DNA from: Gammaproteobacteria bacterium
Lineage (GTDB): Bacteria > Pseudomonadota > Gammaproteobacteria > UBA6429 > Thiohalophilaceae
Length of the DNA: 56,201 nucleotides
Direction: 5' to 3'
Assembly (NCBI GenBank): GCA_022712915.1
Contig: JAFLJQ010000194.1
Coordinates: 1 to 56,201, forward strand
Positions 36,888 to 43,861 of the stretch are shown piece by piece; within the stretch, counting starts at the first letter, position 1; each line of letters starts with the position of its first letter. The notes beneath the pieces are model-generated. The model saw only the letters and a list, made by a program, of their open reading frames with translations. It was not told the DNA's origin and ran no database searches. Both the position numbers and the translations under genes were made by a program.

Positions 36888-37853
36888 ATGGAACAATTAA
36901 CGGATCTAAAGGCAATACTGCATTCCAAGCGGGCGAATATTTATTACCTGGAAATGTGCCGAGTCATGCAAAAGGATGGCCGAGTGTTATATCTGACTGA
37001 AGCCAAAAAAGAATATCAGTACTGGAACATCCCCATCGCCAATACAACTGTGATCTTGTTAGGCACAGGCACATCCATTACCCAGGCCGCCATGCGAATG
37101 CTGGCCAGTGCTGGCGTACTAGTGGGCTTTAGCGGCGGCGGCGCCACCCCCTTACTAGCCGCAACGGAAATTGAATGGCTAACACCGCAGAGTGAATATC
37201 GCCCTACGGAATATATTCAAGGCTGGATGTCCTTCTGGTTTGATGATGAAAAACGACTGGCGGCGGCCAAACAGCTACAACAAGCCCGTATCCAGTTTAT
37301 GCAAATCGTATGGGCAAAAGACCGCGACTTAAAAGCAGCAGGCTTTAATCTGCATGATGATGATATCGCCTCCGCACTAAGTAACACCGTTGCCAAAATC
37401 GAACAGGCACAAAAAGTAACCAACCTATTACAAATAGAAGCCGAGCTAACAAAACGCCTGTATAAAATAGCCGCCAAGCGAACAAAGCACGGTGACTTTG
37501 TTCGTGATAGAGAATCCGTCGATGTCGCCAATGATTTTCTCAACCATGGCAATTATTTAGCCTATGGCCTGGCCGCCTGCACACTCTGGGTTCTCGGCAT
37601 ACCCCATGGCTTCGCCGTCATGCATGGCAAAACCCGCCGAGGCGCACTCGTCTTCGATGTCGCCGATTTAATAAAAGACACACTGGTACTTCCCTGGGCC
37701 TTCATCTGTGCCAAAGAAAACGCCACCGAACAGGAATTTCGTCAGCAATGCCTACAAGCGTTTACCGACCATAAAGCACTGGATTTTATGTTTGACCAGG
37801 TAAAGACAATCGCATTAAAGTATCGAGAGACCAAAGCTGAGGTCACAGAATGA
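36888..37853 (+). CDS. cas1: Orphan type I-F Cas1 endonuclease/integrase
   Basis: 321 aa and unmistakably of the I-F subtype: ILHSKRANIYYLEMCRVMQK, YWNIPIANTTVILLGTGTSI, LTPQSEYRPTEYIQGW and IPHGFAVMHGKTRRGALVF. Metal ligands appear intact: E186, H246, D257, D260. Cas1 with Cas2 inserts new spacers. In type I-F it is normally followed at once by cas2-3; here only a 13-codon stub (MITRKRHQYDYYV) overlaps its stop, and no I-F cas2-3, cas8f or I-F repeat is present. It is either a relic of a lost I-F system or a retained accessory Cas1. Confidence 0.92.
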   Translation: MEQLTDLKAILHSKRANIYYLEMCRVMQKDGRVLYLTEAKKEYQYWNIPIANTTVILLGTGTSITQAAMRMLASAGVLVGFSGGGATPLLAATEIEWLTPQSEYRPTEYIQGWMSFWFDDEKRLAAAKQLQQARIQFMQIVWAKDRDLKAAGFNLHDDDIASALSNTVAKIEQAQKVTNLLQIEAELTKRLYKIAAKRTKHGDFVRDRESVDVANDFLNHGNYLAYGLAACTLWVLGIPHGFAVMHGKTRRGALVFDVADLIKDTLVLPWAFICAKENATEQEFRQQCLQAFTDHKALDFMFDQVKTIALKYRETKAEVTE

Positions 37854-37897
37854 TCACCAGGAAACGGCATCAATATGACTACTACGTATAAACAATT

Positions 37898-38941
37898 ATG
37901 AAAGATAATCAGCAATTAGAGAAATTTAAAAATTTTATTATTTTTCAAAGTGTTACAGGAAAAATAAATATAGATGTTTATTTTCAAAATGAAACGTTAT
38001 GGCTCACTCAAAAGAAAATGGCCGAGCTTTTTGAAGTAAAAGTACCGGCAATATCCAAACACTTAAAGAATATTTTTGAAGGTGGTGAATTAGAGGAAAA
38101 CGCAGTTATTTCCATTTTGGAAACAACTGCCAAAGACAGCAAAAACTATAAAACTAAATACTATAACCTGAAAGCCATAACCGCTGTTGGCTACCGCGTA
38201 AGTTCTCAACGGGCCACAGAATTTAGAAAATGGGCAACAGAAATTCTGCATGAATACATCATCAAAGGTTTTGCTATGGATGATGAAAGATTAAAACAAA
38301 TCAAACATTTTGGTCATGATTACTTCGACGAAATGCTTGAAAGAATCAGGGAAATCAGACTCAGCGAAAGAAGGTTTTATCAAAAAATAACAGATATTTA
38401 CTCGCTTTCCGCTGATTATGACAAAAACTCACCGCTCACCAAAGACTTCTTCGCAACAACTCAAAATAAACTGCACTGGGCTATCCAGGGAAAAACAGCA
38501 GCAGAAATAATAGACACCGAAGCAGATGCTGAAAAAATCTATATGAGCTTGAAATTGTGGAACAAATCACCAGAAGGAAAAATTTTAAAGTCTGATGTTG
38601 TTATTGCAAAAAATGACCTTGAAGAAGAACACCTTAAACAACTCCAGAGAATAGTTTCAGCCTATCTGGATCTCGCTGAAAACAGAGCGAGCCTTGGAAT
38701 TGTAATGAACATGGAAGATTGGGTGATTTTTTTGAATAAATTTCTGGAATTATCAGACTATCCAGTTTTGCTTGATAAAGGAAAAATCACAGCTTTAGAA
38801 GCAAAACTAAAAGCAGAACAGGAATATGAAAAATATCGAGCCACACAAGATGAGAACTATGTGTCTGATTTCGATGAAAAAATAAAACGAATGATAGAAA
38901 AAATGCCGATAAATAACACCACCCAGCAGGGAGCCATGTAA
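37898..38941 (+). CDS. RhuM-family protein
   Basis: 347 aa with the RhuM/virulence-RhuM pattern: IDVYFQNETLWLTQKKMAELFEV (HTH-like), YNLKAITAVGYRVSSQRATEFRKWATE and YDYSLSADYDKNSPLTKDFFATTQNKLHWAI-type sequence, ending in a charged coiled tail. Such proteins are carried on mobile islands and phages; a DNA-related regulatory role is likely but not proven. It has lower GC than its neighbours, suggesting separate acquisition. Confidence 0.85.
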   Translation: MKDNQQLEKFKNFIIFQSVTGKINIDVYFQNETLWLTQKKMAELFEVKVPAISKHLKNIFEGGELEENAVISILETTAKDSKNYKTKYYNLKAITAVGYRVSSQRATEFRKWATEILHEYIIKGFAMDDERLKQIKHFGHDYFDEMLERIREIRLSERRFYQKITDIYSLSADYDKNSPLTKDFFATTQNKLHWAIQGKTAAEIIDTEADAEKIYMSLKLWNKSPEGKILKSDVVIAKNDLEEEHLKQLQRIVSAYLDLAENRASLGIVMNMEDWVIFLNKFLELSDYPVLLDKGKITALEAKLKAEQEYEKYRATQDENYVSDFDEKIKRMIEKMPINNTTQQGAM

Positions 38942-39427
38942 ATGAAAACTGACATGACTTTATTCGAAGATTACCAGATTCGCCGTGTGTACGATGAAGA
39001 GGTCGAAATCTGGTGGTTTTCGGTGATTGATATCGTGCAGGTATTGACTCAGCAATCTGATTATAAAGCAGCCAGAAATTACTGGAAGGTATTGAAAAAC
39101 CGGTTGAATAAAGAAGGTAGTCAGTTGGTTACAAATTGTAACCAACTGAAATTACCCGCCGCAGATGGCAAAAAATATCTAACCGATGTTGCCACAGCAG
39201 AAACCTTGTTGCGTCTGGTGCAATCCGTCCCCAGCCCCAAGGCCGAGCCCATCAAACTTTGGTTAGCCAAGGTCGGTTATGAACGAATGCAGGAAATGGC
39301 CGATCCGGCCATGTCTCTTAATCGTGCCAGAGAAACCTGGCAAAAACATGGCCGTAGTGAAAAATGGATCCAGCAATGTGTGATACGTCTATTTGGAATA
39401 GCCGGGTTGTTTTTGAATGATGAATAA
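38942..39427 (+). pseudogene. Truncated BRO-N (phage antirepressor-like) gene
   Basis: Residues 1-145 match BRO-N family proteins, including RRVYDEEVEIWWFSVIDIV, LPAADGKKYLTDVA, SVPSPKAEPIKLWLAKVGYE and RARETWQKHGRSEKWIQQ. In intact members the chain continues for about 100 residues after WIQQ; here it switches to unrelated CVIRLFGIAGLFLNDE and stops 11 bp inside cas3. The 3' part was therefore lost at a junction within about 50 bp of the cas3 start. It begins 0 bp after the RhuM stop. Confidence 0.8.
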
Positions 39428-42176
39428 AATGCAACAACACATCCCGTTATATTTTAAATATTGGGGCAAGGCCAACAAGGAAGGGGAGCAATATCATTTG
39501 CTGCCGTATCATTGTTTGGATGTGGCGGCGGTGGGTCAGGTTCTGATGCACAGAATACCTAAACTGAAAAAACAATTGGCTCGTCATTTAGGTATTGATG
39601 AAACTGTATTTGTACGGTGGATGTTATTTTTACTGGCATTGCATGATTTAGGGAAATTCACAGATTCTTTTCAGAAACTGCGTAAAGATATATTGATGTT
39701 ATTACAAGAACGGGAGAGTAATGCAAGTGGTGGTGTTCGCCATGATATCTTGGGTTATGTCTTGTGGCGAGAGCATCTTCTGCCCTTCTTGCGTGAGTTG
39801 GGGGTATTGAGTGAAAAGAAGAGCCGTATTGTCTCGCCAGATGAAGCGGCACTGGATGTATGGATGTCTGCGGTGACGGGTCATCATGGTGTTCCGCCGG
39901 GGGGGTTCACTGGGTACTTGCCTGATTTTATGAATCAAGCTGATGACGTGAATGCTGTAAAACAATTTGTTGAAGATATATTTATTCTATTCATGGGGGA
40001 CGATATTGTCTTACCTGAAATTGATGAGGACAAGGTAGGTAATGCCTCATGGTGGATGGCCGGTTTTATCGTTCTGTGTGACTGGCTGGGTTCAAGTAGA
40101 AAGTCGGAAGATTTTCATAGTGAGATACAACCGCTGTCGAGTTATTGGAATGAGGCTGTTAAATGGGCAGACGATGTTGTAGAACAGAGTGGCCTAATTC
40201 CAGCGGAAGTAAGTTGCTGTTTTGATATAAAGGATTTTTTTGAAAAAGATATCCATATTGATCCCACCCCGCTACAAACGGCAGCTTCAAAATGTGCAAT
40301 AGGTAAAGGGCCGCAAATATTCATACTGGAAGATGTGACGGGGTCAGGCAAGACAGAGGCGGCGGTTTTATTATTACACCAGCTTATGGCGCATGATCTT
40401 GCCGAGAGTGCTTATTTTGCTTTGCCCACCATGGCAACGTCTAACGGTATGTACCGGCGTATGGGAAAGGTTTATCGAAAACTTTATGCTCCTGAGAGCA
40501 ATCCATCTTGTGTGTTGGCTCATAGTGCCAGAGAGATGTCTGATGAGTTTCGTAAATCCATAACAGTATACGTGGATGAACGTCAGCAGAATTATGGTGA
40601 TGGAACCATGCCCGCCGCCGCGCACTGTAGTGCATGGTTAGCGGACAATCGAAAAAAGGCGTTACTAGCAGATATCGGTGTAGGGACAATTGATCAAGCT
40701 CTGCTCAGTATCCTGCCATCCAAACATCAGTCCCTGCGTTTGCTTGGACTATTGGGTAAGGTGTTGGTTATCGACGAAATACACAGTGCAGATGAATATC
40801 AAAATGTCCTCATTTGTCACTTACTCAAGGCACACGCTTCGACAGGCGGCAGTGCCATCTTGCTTTCTGCAACCTTGCCGCAGAATCAACGGCAAGGTTT
40901 TCTCAATGCCTTTGCAGCCGGTTTAGATAAGCCCTCACCTATCATGGAGAAGATCAATAACACGGATTATCCGCTACTGACGCACTTTTGTGCCGAGGTA
41001 TTTCGTGAAGAGGTATTGCAAACACGAGAAAGCGTGAAGCGAACCGTCAAGATCCAATTTATACACCATGAGACAGAACTGCATCAGTTAATTAAAGCGT
41101 CATCAGAACAAGGGCAGTGTGTTTGTTGGATACGTAATACCATAAAAGATACTCGTGCCACCTATGCAGCACTTAAAGGGGACATTCCACAAGATAAATT
41201 GGATTTGTTTCATGCCCGTTATGCCATGCAGGATCGTTTGAACATTGAAAATCGAGTGTTGGATCGGTTTGGGCCTGATAGCGGAGCGGAAGACAGAAAG
41301 GGGAAAGTGTTGATCAGTAGCCCCGTAACAGAGCAATCACTCGACCTATGTTTTGATATTTTAATTACCGATTTGGCATCTATCGATTTGATCATACAAC
41401 GCGCGGGCAGATTACAAAGACACACTCGTGATCTTAATGGCAATCGGATTGAAGGTGATGATCAACGCGGTGGAGCAGTCCTTTATATCTATGCCCCACA
41501 GTGGAATGATAACCCTCAAGCTGATTGGATTAAATCCAGCATGAAAGGCACGGCGGCTATCTATGAAGCGGGCCAGCTCTGGCTCACCCAAAAACGACTG
41601 CGCCAGGCCAATCAACAATTCAAAATGCCCGGTGATGCCCGTTCACTCATCGAAGCGGTGTATGGTGAGCAGGCCATGGGTGAAATACCGGATGGTCTGC
41701 TGGCTCAGGTGAATAAGGCGGATGGTGATCATTATGCAATTGCCAGCCATGCCAAGGCGAATGCGCTGAAGTTAGAGGAAGGTTATCGAAAGGATGGTAA
41801 TTGGTGGGATGAGGACAGCATGCCTACTCGTCATATAGAAAAGGAGAGCATTAGTGTTTATCTGGCCAAATGGGAACAGGGTCGTTTGCAACCCTGGATT
41901 AATAAAGGGGATTTTCACTGGGCGCGCAGTGCCGTGAATATGATGAAAGATAAGGTGACGGCAGAAGGCGAACACGAGTCGATACCGGCAGTAGAAATAG
42001 CCAAAGTGAAGGGAACCATGCCCGCCAAAGGCAAGTGGGGTGTGTTATTGCCCCTGATCGATATGGGTGAGGGGCTGTGGCGAGGAACGGTAAAAAATAA
42101 GGATAATCAATTGGTTAAGTTGTATTACAATAATGTTCGGGGATTGATGGAAGCGGAAGAGGTGCAGGAACCATGA
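39417..42176 (+). CDS. cas3: CRISPR-associated helicase/nuclease Cas3 (type I-E)
   Basis: 919 aa. N-terminal HD nuclease with H32 in PYHCLDVAAV and H76-D77 in LALHDLGKF; SF2 helicase with Walker A VTGSGKTEAAV (about residue 305), DEIH box VIDEIHSAD (about 451), SAT motif ILLSATLP and motif VI region IIQRAGRLQRHT. Recruited by Cascade to degrade the non-target strand. Its upstream region has been replaced by the RhuM/BRO insertion, so its promoter is not obvious. Ten bp after its stop lies a degenerate CRISPR repeat. Confidence 0.96.
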   Translation: MMNKMQQHIPLYFKYWGKANKEGEQYHLLPYHCLDVAAVGQVLMHRIPKLKKQLARHLGIDETVFVRWMLFLLALHDLGKFTDSFQKLRKDILMLLQERESNASGGVRHDILGYVLWREHLLPFLRELGVLSEKKSRIVSPDEAALDVWMSAVTGHHGVPPGGFTGYLPDFMNQADDVNAVKQFVEDIFILFMGDDIVLPEIDEDKVGNASWWMAGFIVLCDWLGSSRKSEDFHSEIQPLSSYWNEAVKWADDVVEQSGLIPAEVSCCFDIKDFFEKDIHIDPTPLQTAASKCAIGKGPQIFILEDVTGSGKTEAAVLLLHQLMAHDLAESAYFALPTMATSNGMYRRMGKVYRKLYAPESNPSCVLAHSAREMSDEFRKSITVYVDERQQNYGDGTMPAAAHCSAWLADNRKKALLADIGVGTIDQALLSILPSKHQSLRLLGLLGKVLVIDEIHSADEYQNVLICHLLKAHASTGGSAILLSATLPQNQRQGFLNAFAAGLDKPSPIMEKINNTDYPLLTHFCAEVFREEVLQTRESVKRTVKIQFIHHETELHQLIKASSEQGQCVCWIRNTIKDTRATYAALKGDIPQDKLDLFHARYAMQDRLNIENRVLDRFGPDSGAEDRKGKVLISSPVTEQSLDLCFDILITDLASIDLIIQRAGRLQRHTRDLNGNRIEGDDQRGGAVLYIYAPQWNDNPQADWIKSSMKGTAAIYEAGQLWLTQKRLRQANQQFKMPGDARSLIEAVYGEQAMGEIPDGLLAQVNKADGDHYAIASHAKANALKLEEGYRKDGNWWDEDSMPTRHIEKESISVYLAKWEQGRLQPWINKGDFHWARSAVNMMKDKVTAEGEHESIPAVEIAKVKGTMPAKGKWGVLLPLIDMGEGLWRGTVKNKDNQLVKLYYNNVRGLMEAEEVQEP

Positions 42177-42186
42177 GATCCCCGCA

Positions 42187-42264
42187 CCTTCCATCCCCAC
42201 GCGTGTGGGGAACACTCTGTCTATATCCATATACACGGTTCATCCCCATGCACGTGGGGAACAC
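42187..42264 (-). ncRNA. Degenerate two-repeat mini-CRISPR: predicted crRNA-like guide (CreA/CreR-like)
   Basis: Read on the minus strand. First repeat 42264-42236 differs from the array consensus at only 2 of 29 bases and keeps the exact 5' handle ATGAACCG. A 20-bp spacer follows (42235-42216, TGTATATGGATATAGACAGA). The second repeat (42215-42187) keeps a perfect 6-bp Cas6e hairpin (CCCCAC-ACGC-GTGGGG) but has a decayed 3' end. The parts needed for a functional guide are thus kept and the rest has drifted. A -10-like TAATAT (minus strand, 42280-42275) lies just upstream, so transcription would begin close to the first repeat. The spacer matches the site at 42318-42337. Confidence 0.75.
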
Positions 42265-42314
42265 TCAACGCGGAATATTAGCATTTATGTTTCAGTACAG
42301 AGAATTATTTTCTT

Positions 42315-42339
42315 AAGTGTATATGGATTTAGATATAAG
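42315..42339 (+). promoter_or_regulatory. Predicted Cascade target overlapping a promoter
   Basis: AAG at 42315-42317 (canonical type I-E PAM) is followed by 42318-42337, which matches the mini-CRISPR spacer at positions 1-11 and at 17 of 20 overall; mismatches are at 12, 17 and 19. A -10-like TATAAG lies at 42334-42339, with a weak -35 (TTCTTA, 42310-42315) 18 bp upstream. Cascade bound here would cover the promoter and silence the downstream transcript. Confidence 0.7.
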
Positions 42340-42400
42340 TTTTTGTTTCATGCTACTTGTATTATTCTTCGGTGGTTATTTTTAATTATAGAGGTGAGTA

Positions 42401-42562
42401 ATGGACAGATTAGAGATCGACTACAAATTTTTCAGAGTAAATCCACAAATTTTATTTGAGGAAATGCAGAAAACAGGTATGGACGGCTGCATTTATTACT
42501 GCGGACATGAATATGTGGTGAAATCGAACTTACAAGAAGCTGCAAATGATCCGGCGTATTAA
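42401..42562 (+). CDS. Small ORF downstream of the Cascade-target promoter; candidate toxin
   Basis: 53 codons, ATG preceded by GAGGTGA at good spacing, a near-perfect ribosome site. The product starts MDRLEIDYKFFRVNPQIL, is soluble and acidic, has two Cys (DGCIYYCGHEY), and matches no family I know. Codons 3 and 12 are AGA. A leader ORF of 11 codons (42350-42385, MLLVLFFGGYF) lies between the promoter and this gene. If the locus is a CRISPR-guarded toxin module, the toxin is either this protein, the leader peptide or the RNA itself. Confidence 0.5.
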   Translation: MDRLEIDYKFFRVNPQILFEEMQKTGMDGCIYYCGHEYVVKSNLQEAANDPAY

Positions 42563-42592
42563 AGTTGAAAAAGATACTCCTGATTAATGTCT

Positions 42593-42680
42593 GGCTACCA
42601 CGGTCTTTTGTGGGAACCCATTTGATACGCTAGAGATATGCATTCCCATACAGAATGGGGGGGATGAGGACATGTTAGGC
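42593..42680. repeat. Hairpins between the small ORF and the cas8e remnant
   Basis: CCACGGTCTTTTGTGG (42598-42613) is the counterpart of the hairpin 5' of cas8e at 43806-43831. It is followed by a REP-like palindrome (CATTCCCATACAGAATGGG, about 42641-42659), related to one at 53241-53275. A third stem, TTAGGCCC/GGGCCTAA, spans 42675-42708. Confidence 0.5.
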
Positions 42681-42724
42681 CCATGTACTTGCTGTTTCAG
42701 GGGCCTAATGATAAGCAGGTTGAT

Positions 42725-42812
42725 GAAAGGGACATAACGCAAAGGAGGATCTATTTTGAACCTGATCTCAGACGCATGAATAACGGTGTGCGGGGTTATA
42801 TTGCCCCGTAAC
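42725..42812 (+). pseudogene. Degraded duplicate of the cas8e leader and first codons
   Basis: Aligns by eye with 43829-43910: ATGAAAGGGACATAAC then AAGGAGGATCTAT(T)TTGAAC, versus the same arrangement before real cas8e. The copy reads TTG-AAC-CTG-ATC-TCA-GAC-GCA and then TGA, where cas8e continues with Trp-Ile-Pro; homology fades near ATATTGCC. It shows that an older cas8e start lay here and that the 1-kb hydrolase/partner cassette arrived with or by a duplication or recombination. Confidence 0.75.
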
Positions 42813-42857
42813 AGTTTGTCCTATTTGATTGTTAATAACATATAAGGAAATACGAAC

Positions 42858-43370
42858 ATGTTGAAAGAACCACCACAGATTTTACCGAGTTACTTAAATA
42901 AACACATCAGTTATTTTTGTGCTGCAACATTGGCTAAAGACGATTTGCAAAACCACTGTGCCCATTTCGTTTCTCATGTCATGCAATATGAGGTTGAAGG
43001 GTCGGCTACATGTAAAACATTTACGCTTAAAGATAAAAAAACCATAGAACATGGTGCAAGCATCAGGGTTAATGAAGTATTTAATAAATTGCAAAAAACG
43101 GGGGAATGGGAATCCAGACCAGAACACCTACGCGCTTGTTTAATGTTTGTGACGATATCAAGTAATATGCGTAACCGTGGAAATCATCTTGTAATGGGTG
43201 ATCGAAAAAAGAAACATATTGGAATCCTGTATAAGGACAAGATATGGAATTACAGTAATTCGAATGATAAAGTGGTTGCGGATAGCGTGGCGATTTTTAT
43301 TAATAAATTTAAACATTATTATATTACAGCAGGGAATACAGTAAATTTTTATTATGGAGGCTTCTCATGA
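42858..43370 (+). CDS. Putative papain-fold (NlpC/P60- or CHAP-like) hydrolase inside the cas locus
   Basis: 170 aa, AAGGAAAT ribosome site. A Cys in NHCAHFVSHVM (C34) and a later His in KKKHIGILYKDKIWNYSN (H120) are placed like the Cys/His pair of NlpC/P60-type peptidoglycan amidases. There is no signal peptide. It overlaps the next gene by 4 bp (ATGA). Not a known cas gene. The pairing with a secreted partner resembles T6SS amidase effector/immunity pairs. Family assignment is tentative. Confidence 0.5.
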   Translation: MLKEPPQILPSYLNKHISYFCAATLAKDDLQNHCAHFVSHVMQYEVEGSATCKTFTLKDKKTIEHGASIRVNEVFNKLQKTGEWESRPEHLRACLMFVTISSNMRNRGNHLVMGDRKKKHIGILYKDKIWNYSNSNDKVVADSVAIFINKFKHYYITAGNTVNFYYGGFS

Positions 43371-43795
43371 AGCCGTTGTTTGTTATGTTGCTGTTTTGTC
43401 TGGTTAATATGTCTAGCGCTACGGCAGAAAATAAAACGCCAATAGTTGAGGCTTTTTTAAGCCTAATTAACCATAAAGATGTTTTATTGTTGGAATCAAG
43501 TCATTGCAAGGGTTTGTTAAATGAAACGCCAGATAAAACTATAGGGGATCTGCTTTCAAGTTTTTTGGCCATGCCATCTGAAAATGAGAAAAATGTACAC
43601 GTTATTAATTCTAGTTGTGAGTCTGCACAATATGAGAATGCCAAAAAGGTTGTTGATGTGTGGGATTGTCGTTTGACTGTGACAGAAAAAGTTGTTACGC
43701 CAGGGGGGGCTAAGGAAGACATCATTGCGAGCATGATGTTTGCAATAATAAAAATTGATAATGAATTGATAAAAAACTCTTTGCGTTGTTTTTAA
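43367..43795 (+). CDS. Secreted Cys-containing protein, possible immunity partner
   Basis: 142 aa starting MKPLFVMLLFCLVNMSSATA, a signal peptide cleaved near ATA-EN. The mature domain has four Cys (SSHCKGLL, NSSCESA, VWDCRLT, SLRCF), fitting two periplasmic disulphides. Translationally coupled to the putative hydrolase upstream. This mirrors the amidase/lipoprotein pair at 1448-2490 in layout, and an immunity function is inferred from that layout. No family recognised. Confidence 0.55.
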   Translation: MKPLFVMLLFCLVNMSSATAENKTPIVEAFLSLINHKDVLLLESSHCKGLLNETPDKTIGDLLSSFLAMPSENEKNVHVINSSCESAQYENAKKVVDVWDCRLTVTEKVVTPGGAKEDIIASMMFAIIKIDNELIKNSLRCF

Positions 43796-43805
43796 TTTAT
43801 TATCG

Positions 43806-43831
43806 GGTTCCCACGGTCATTTGTGGGAATG
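43806..43831 (+). promoter_or_regulatory. Hairpin in the cas8e 5' leader
   Basis: TTCCCAC-GGTCATTT-GTGGGAA followed by TGAAAG, about 30 bp before the cas8e start. It resembles both the CRISPR repeat stem and a dispersed REP-like palindrome seen elsewhere in the window. It could influence cas8e translation or be a Cas6e-binding decoy; neither is shown. Confidence 0.45.
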
Positions 43832-43861
43832 AAAGAGATATAACATTAAGGAGGATCTATC

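Noticed and set aside
36818-37000. Plus-strand ORF starting in the MITE and entering cas1
   Set aside because: Out of frame with Cas1 and starts inside the mobile element.
36888-37853. Cas1 as part of a casposon
   Set aside because: No family B polymerase or terminal inverted repeats, and the sequence is specifically I-F-like.
42187-42264. Mini-array as an ordinary second CRISPR array
   Set aside because: Only two repeats, a 20-bp spacer instead of 32, no leader like that at 49945-50017, and a spacer that matches a site 53 bp away with a PAM.
42205-42459. 84-aa plus-strand ORF spanning the mini-CRISPR and target
   Set aside because: It starts within a degenerate repeat (encoding VHPHARGEH) and has no ribosome site; the repeat and spacer structure explains the sequence better.
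42641-42672. Extra degenerate CRISPR repeats near the cas8e remnant and at 53241
   Set aside because: They resemble the repeat only through a TTCCCA...TGGG stem; the same palindrome appears in repeat C away from cas genes, so a REP-like family is more likely.
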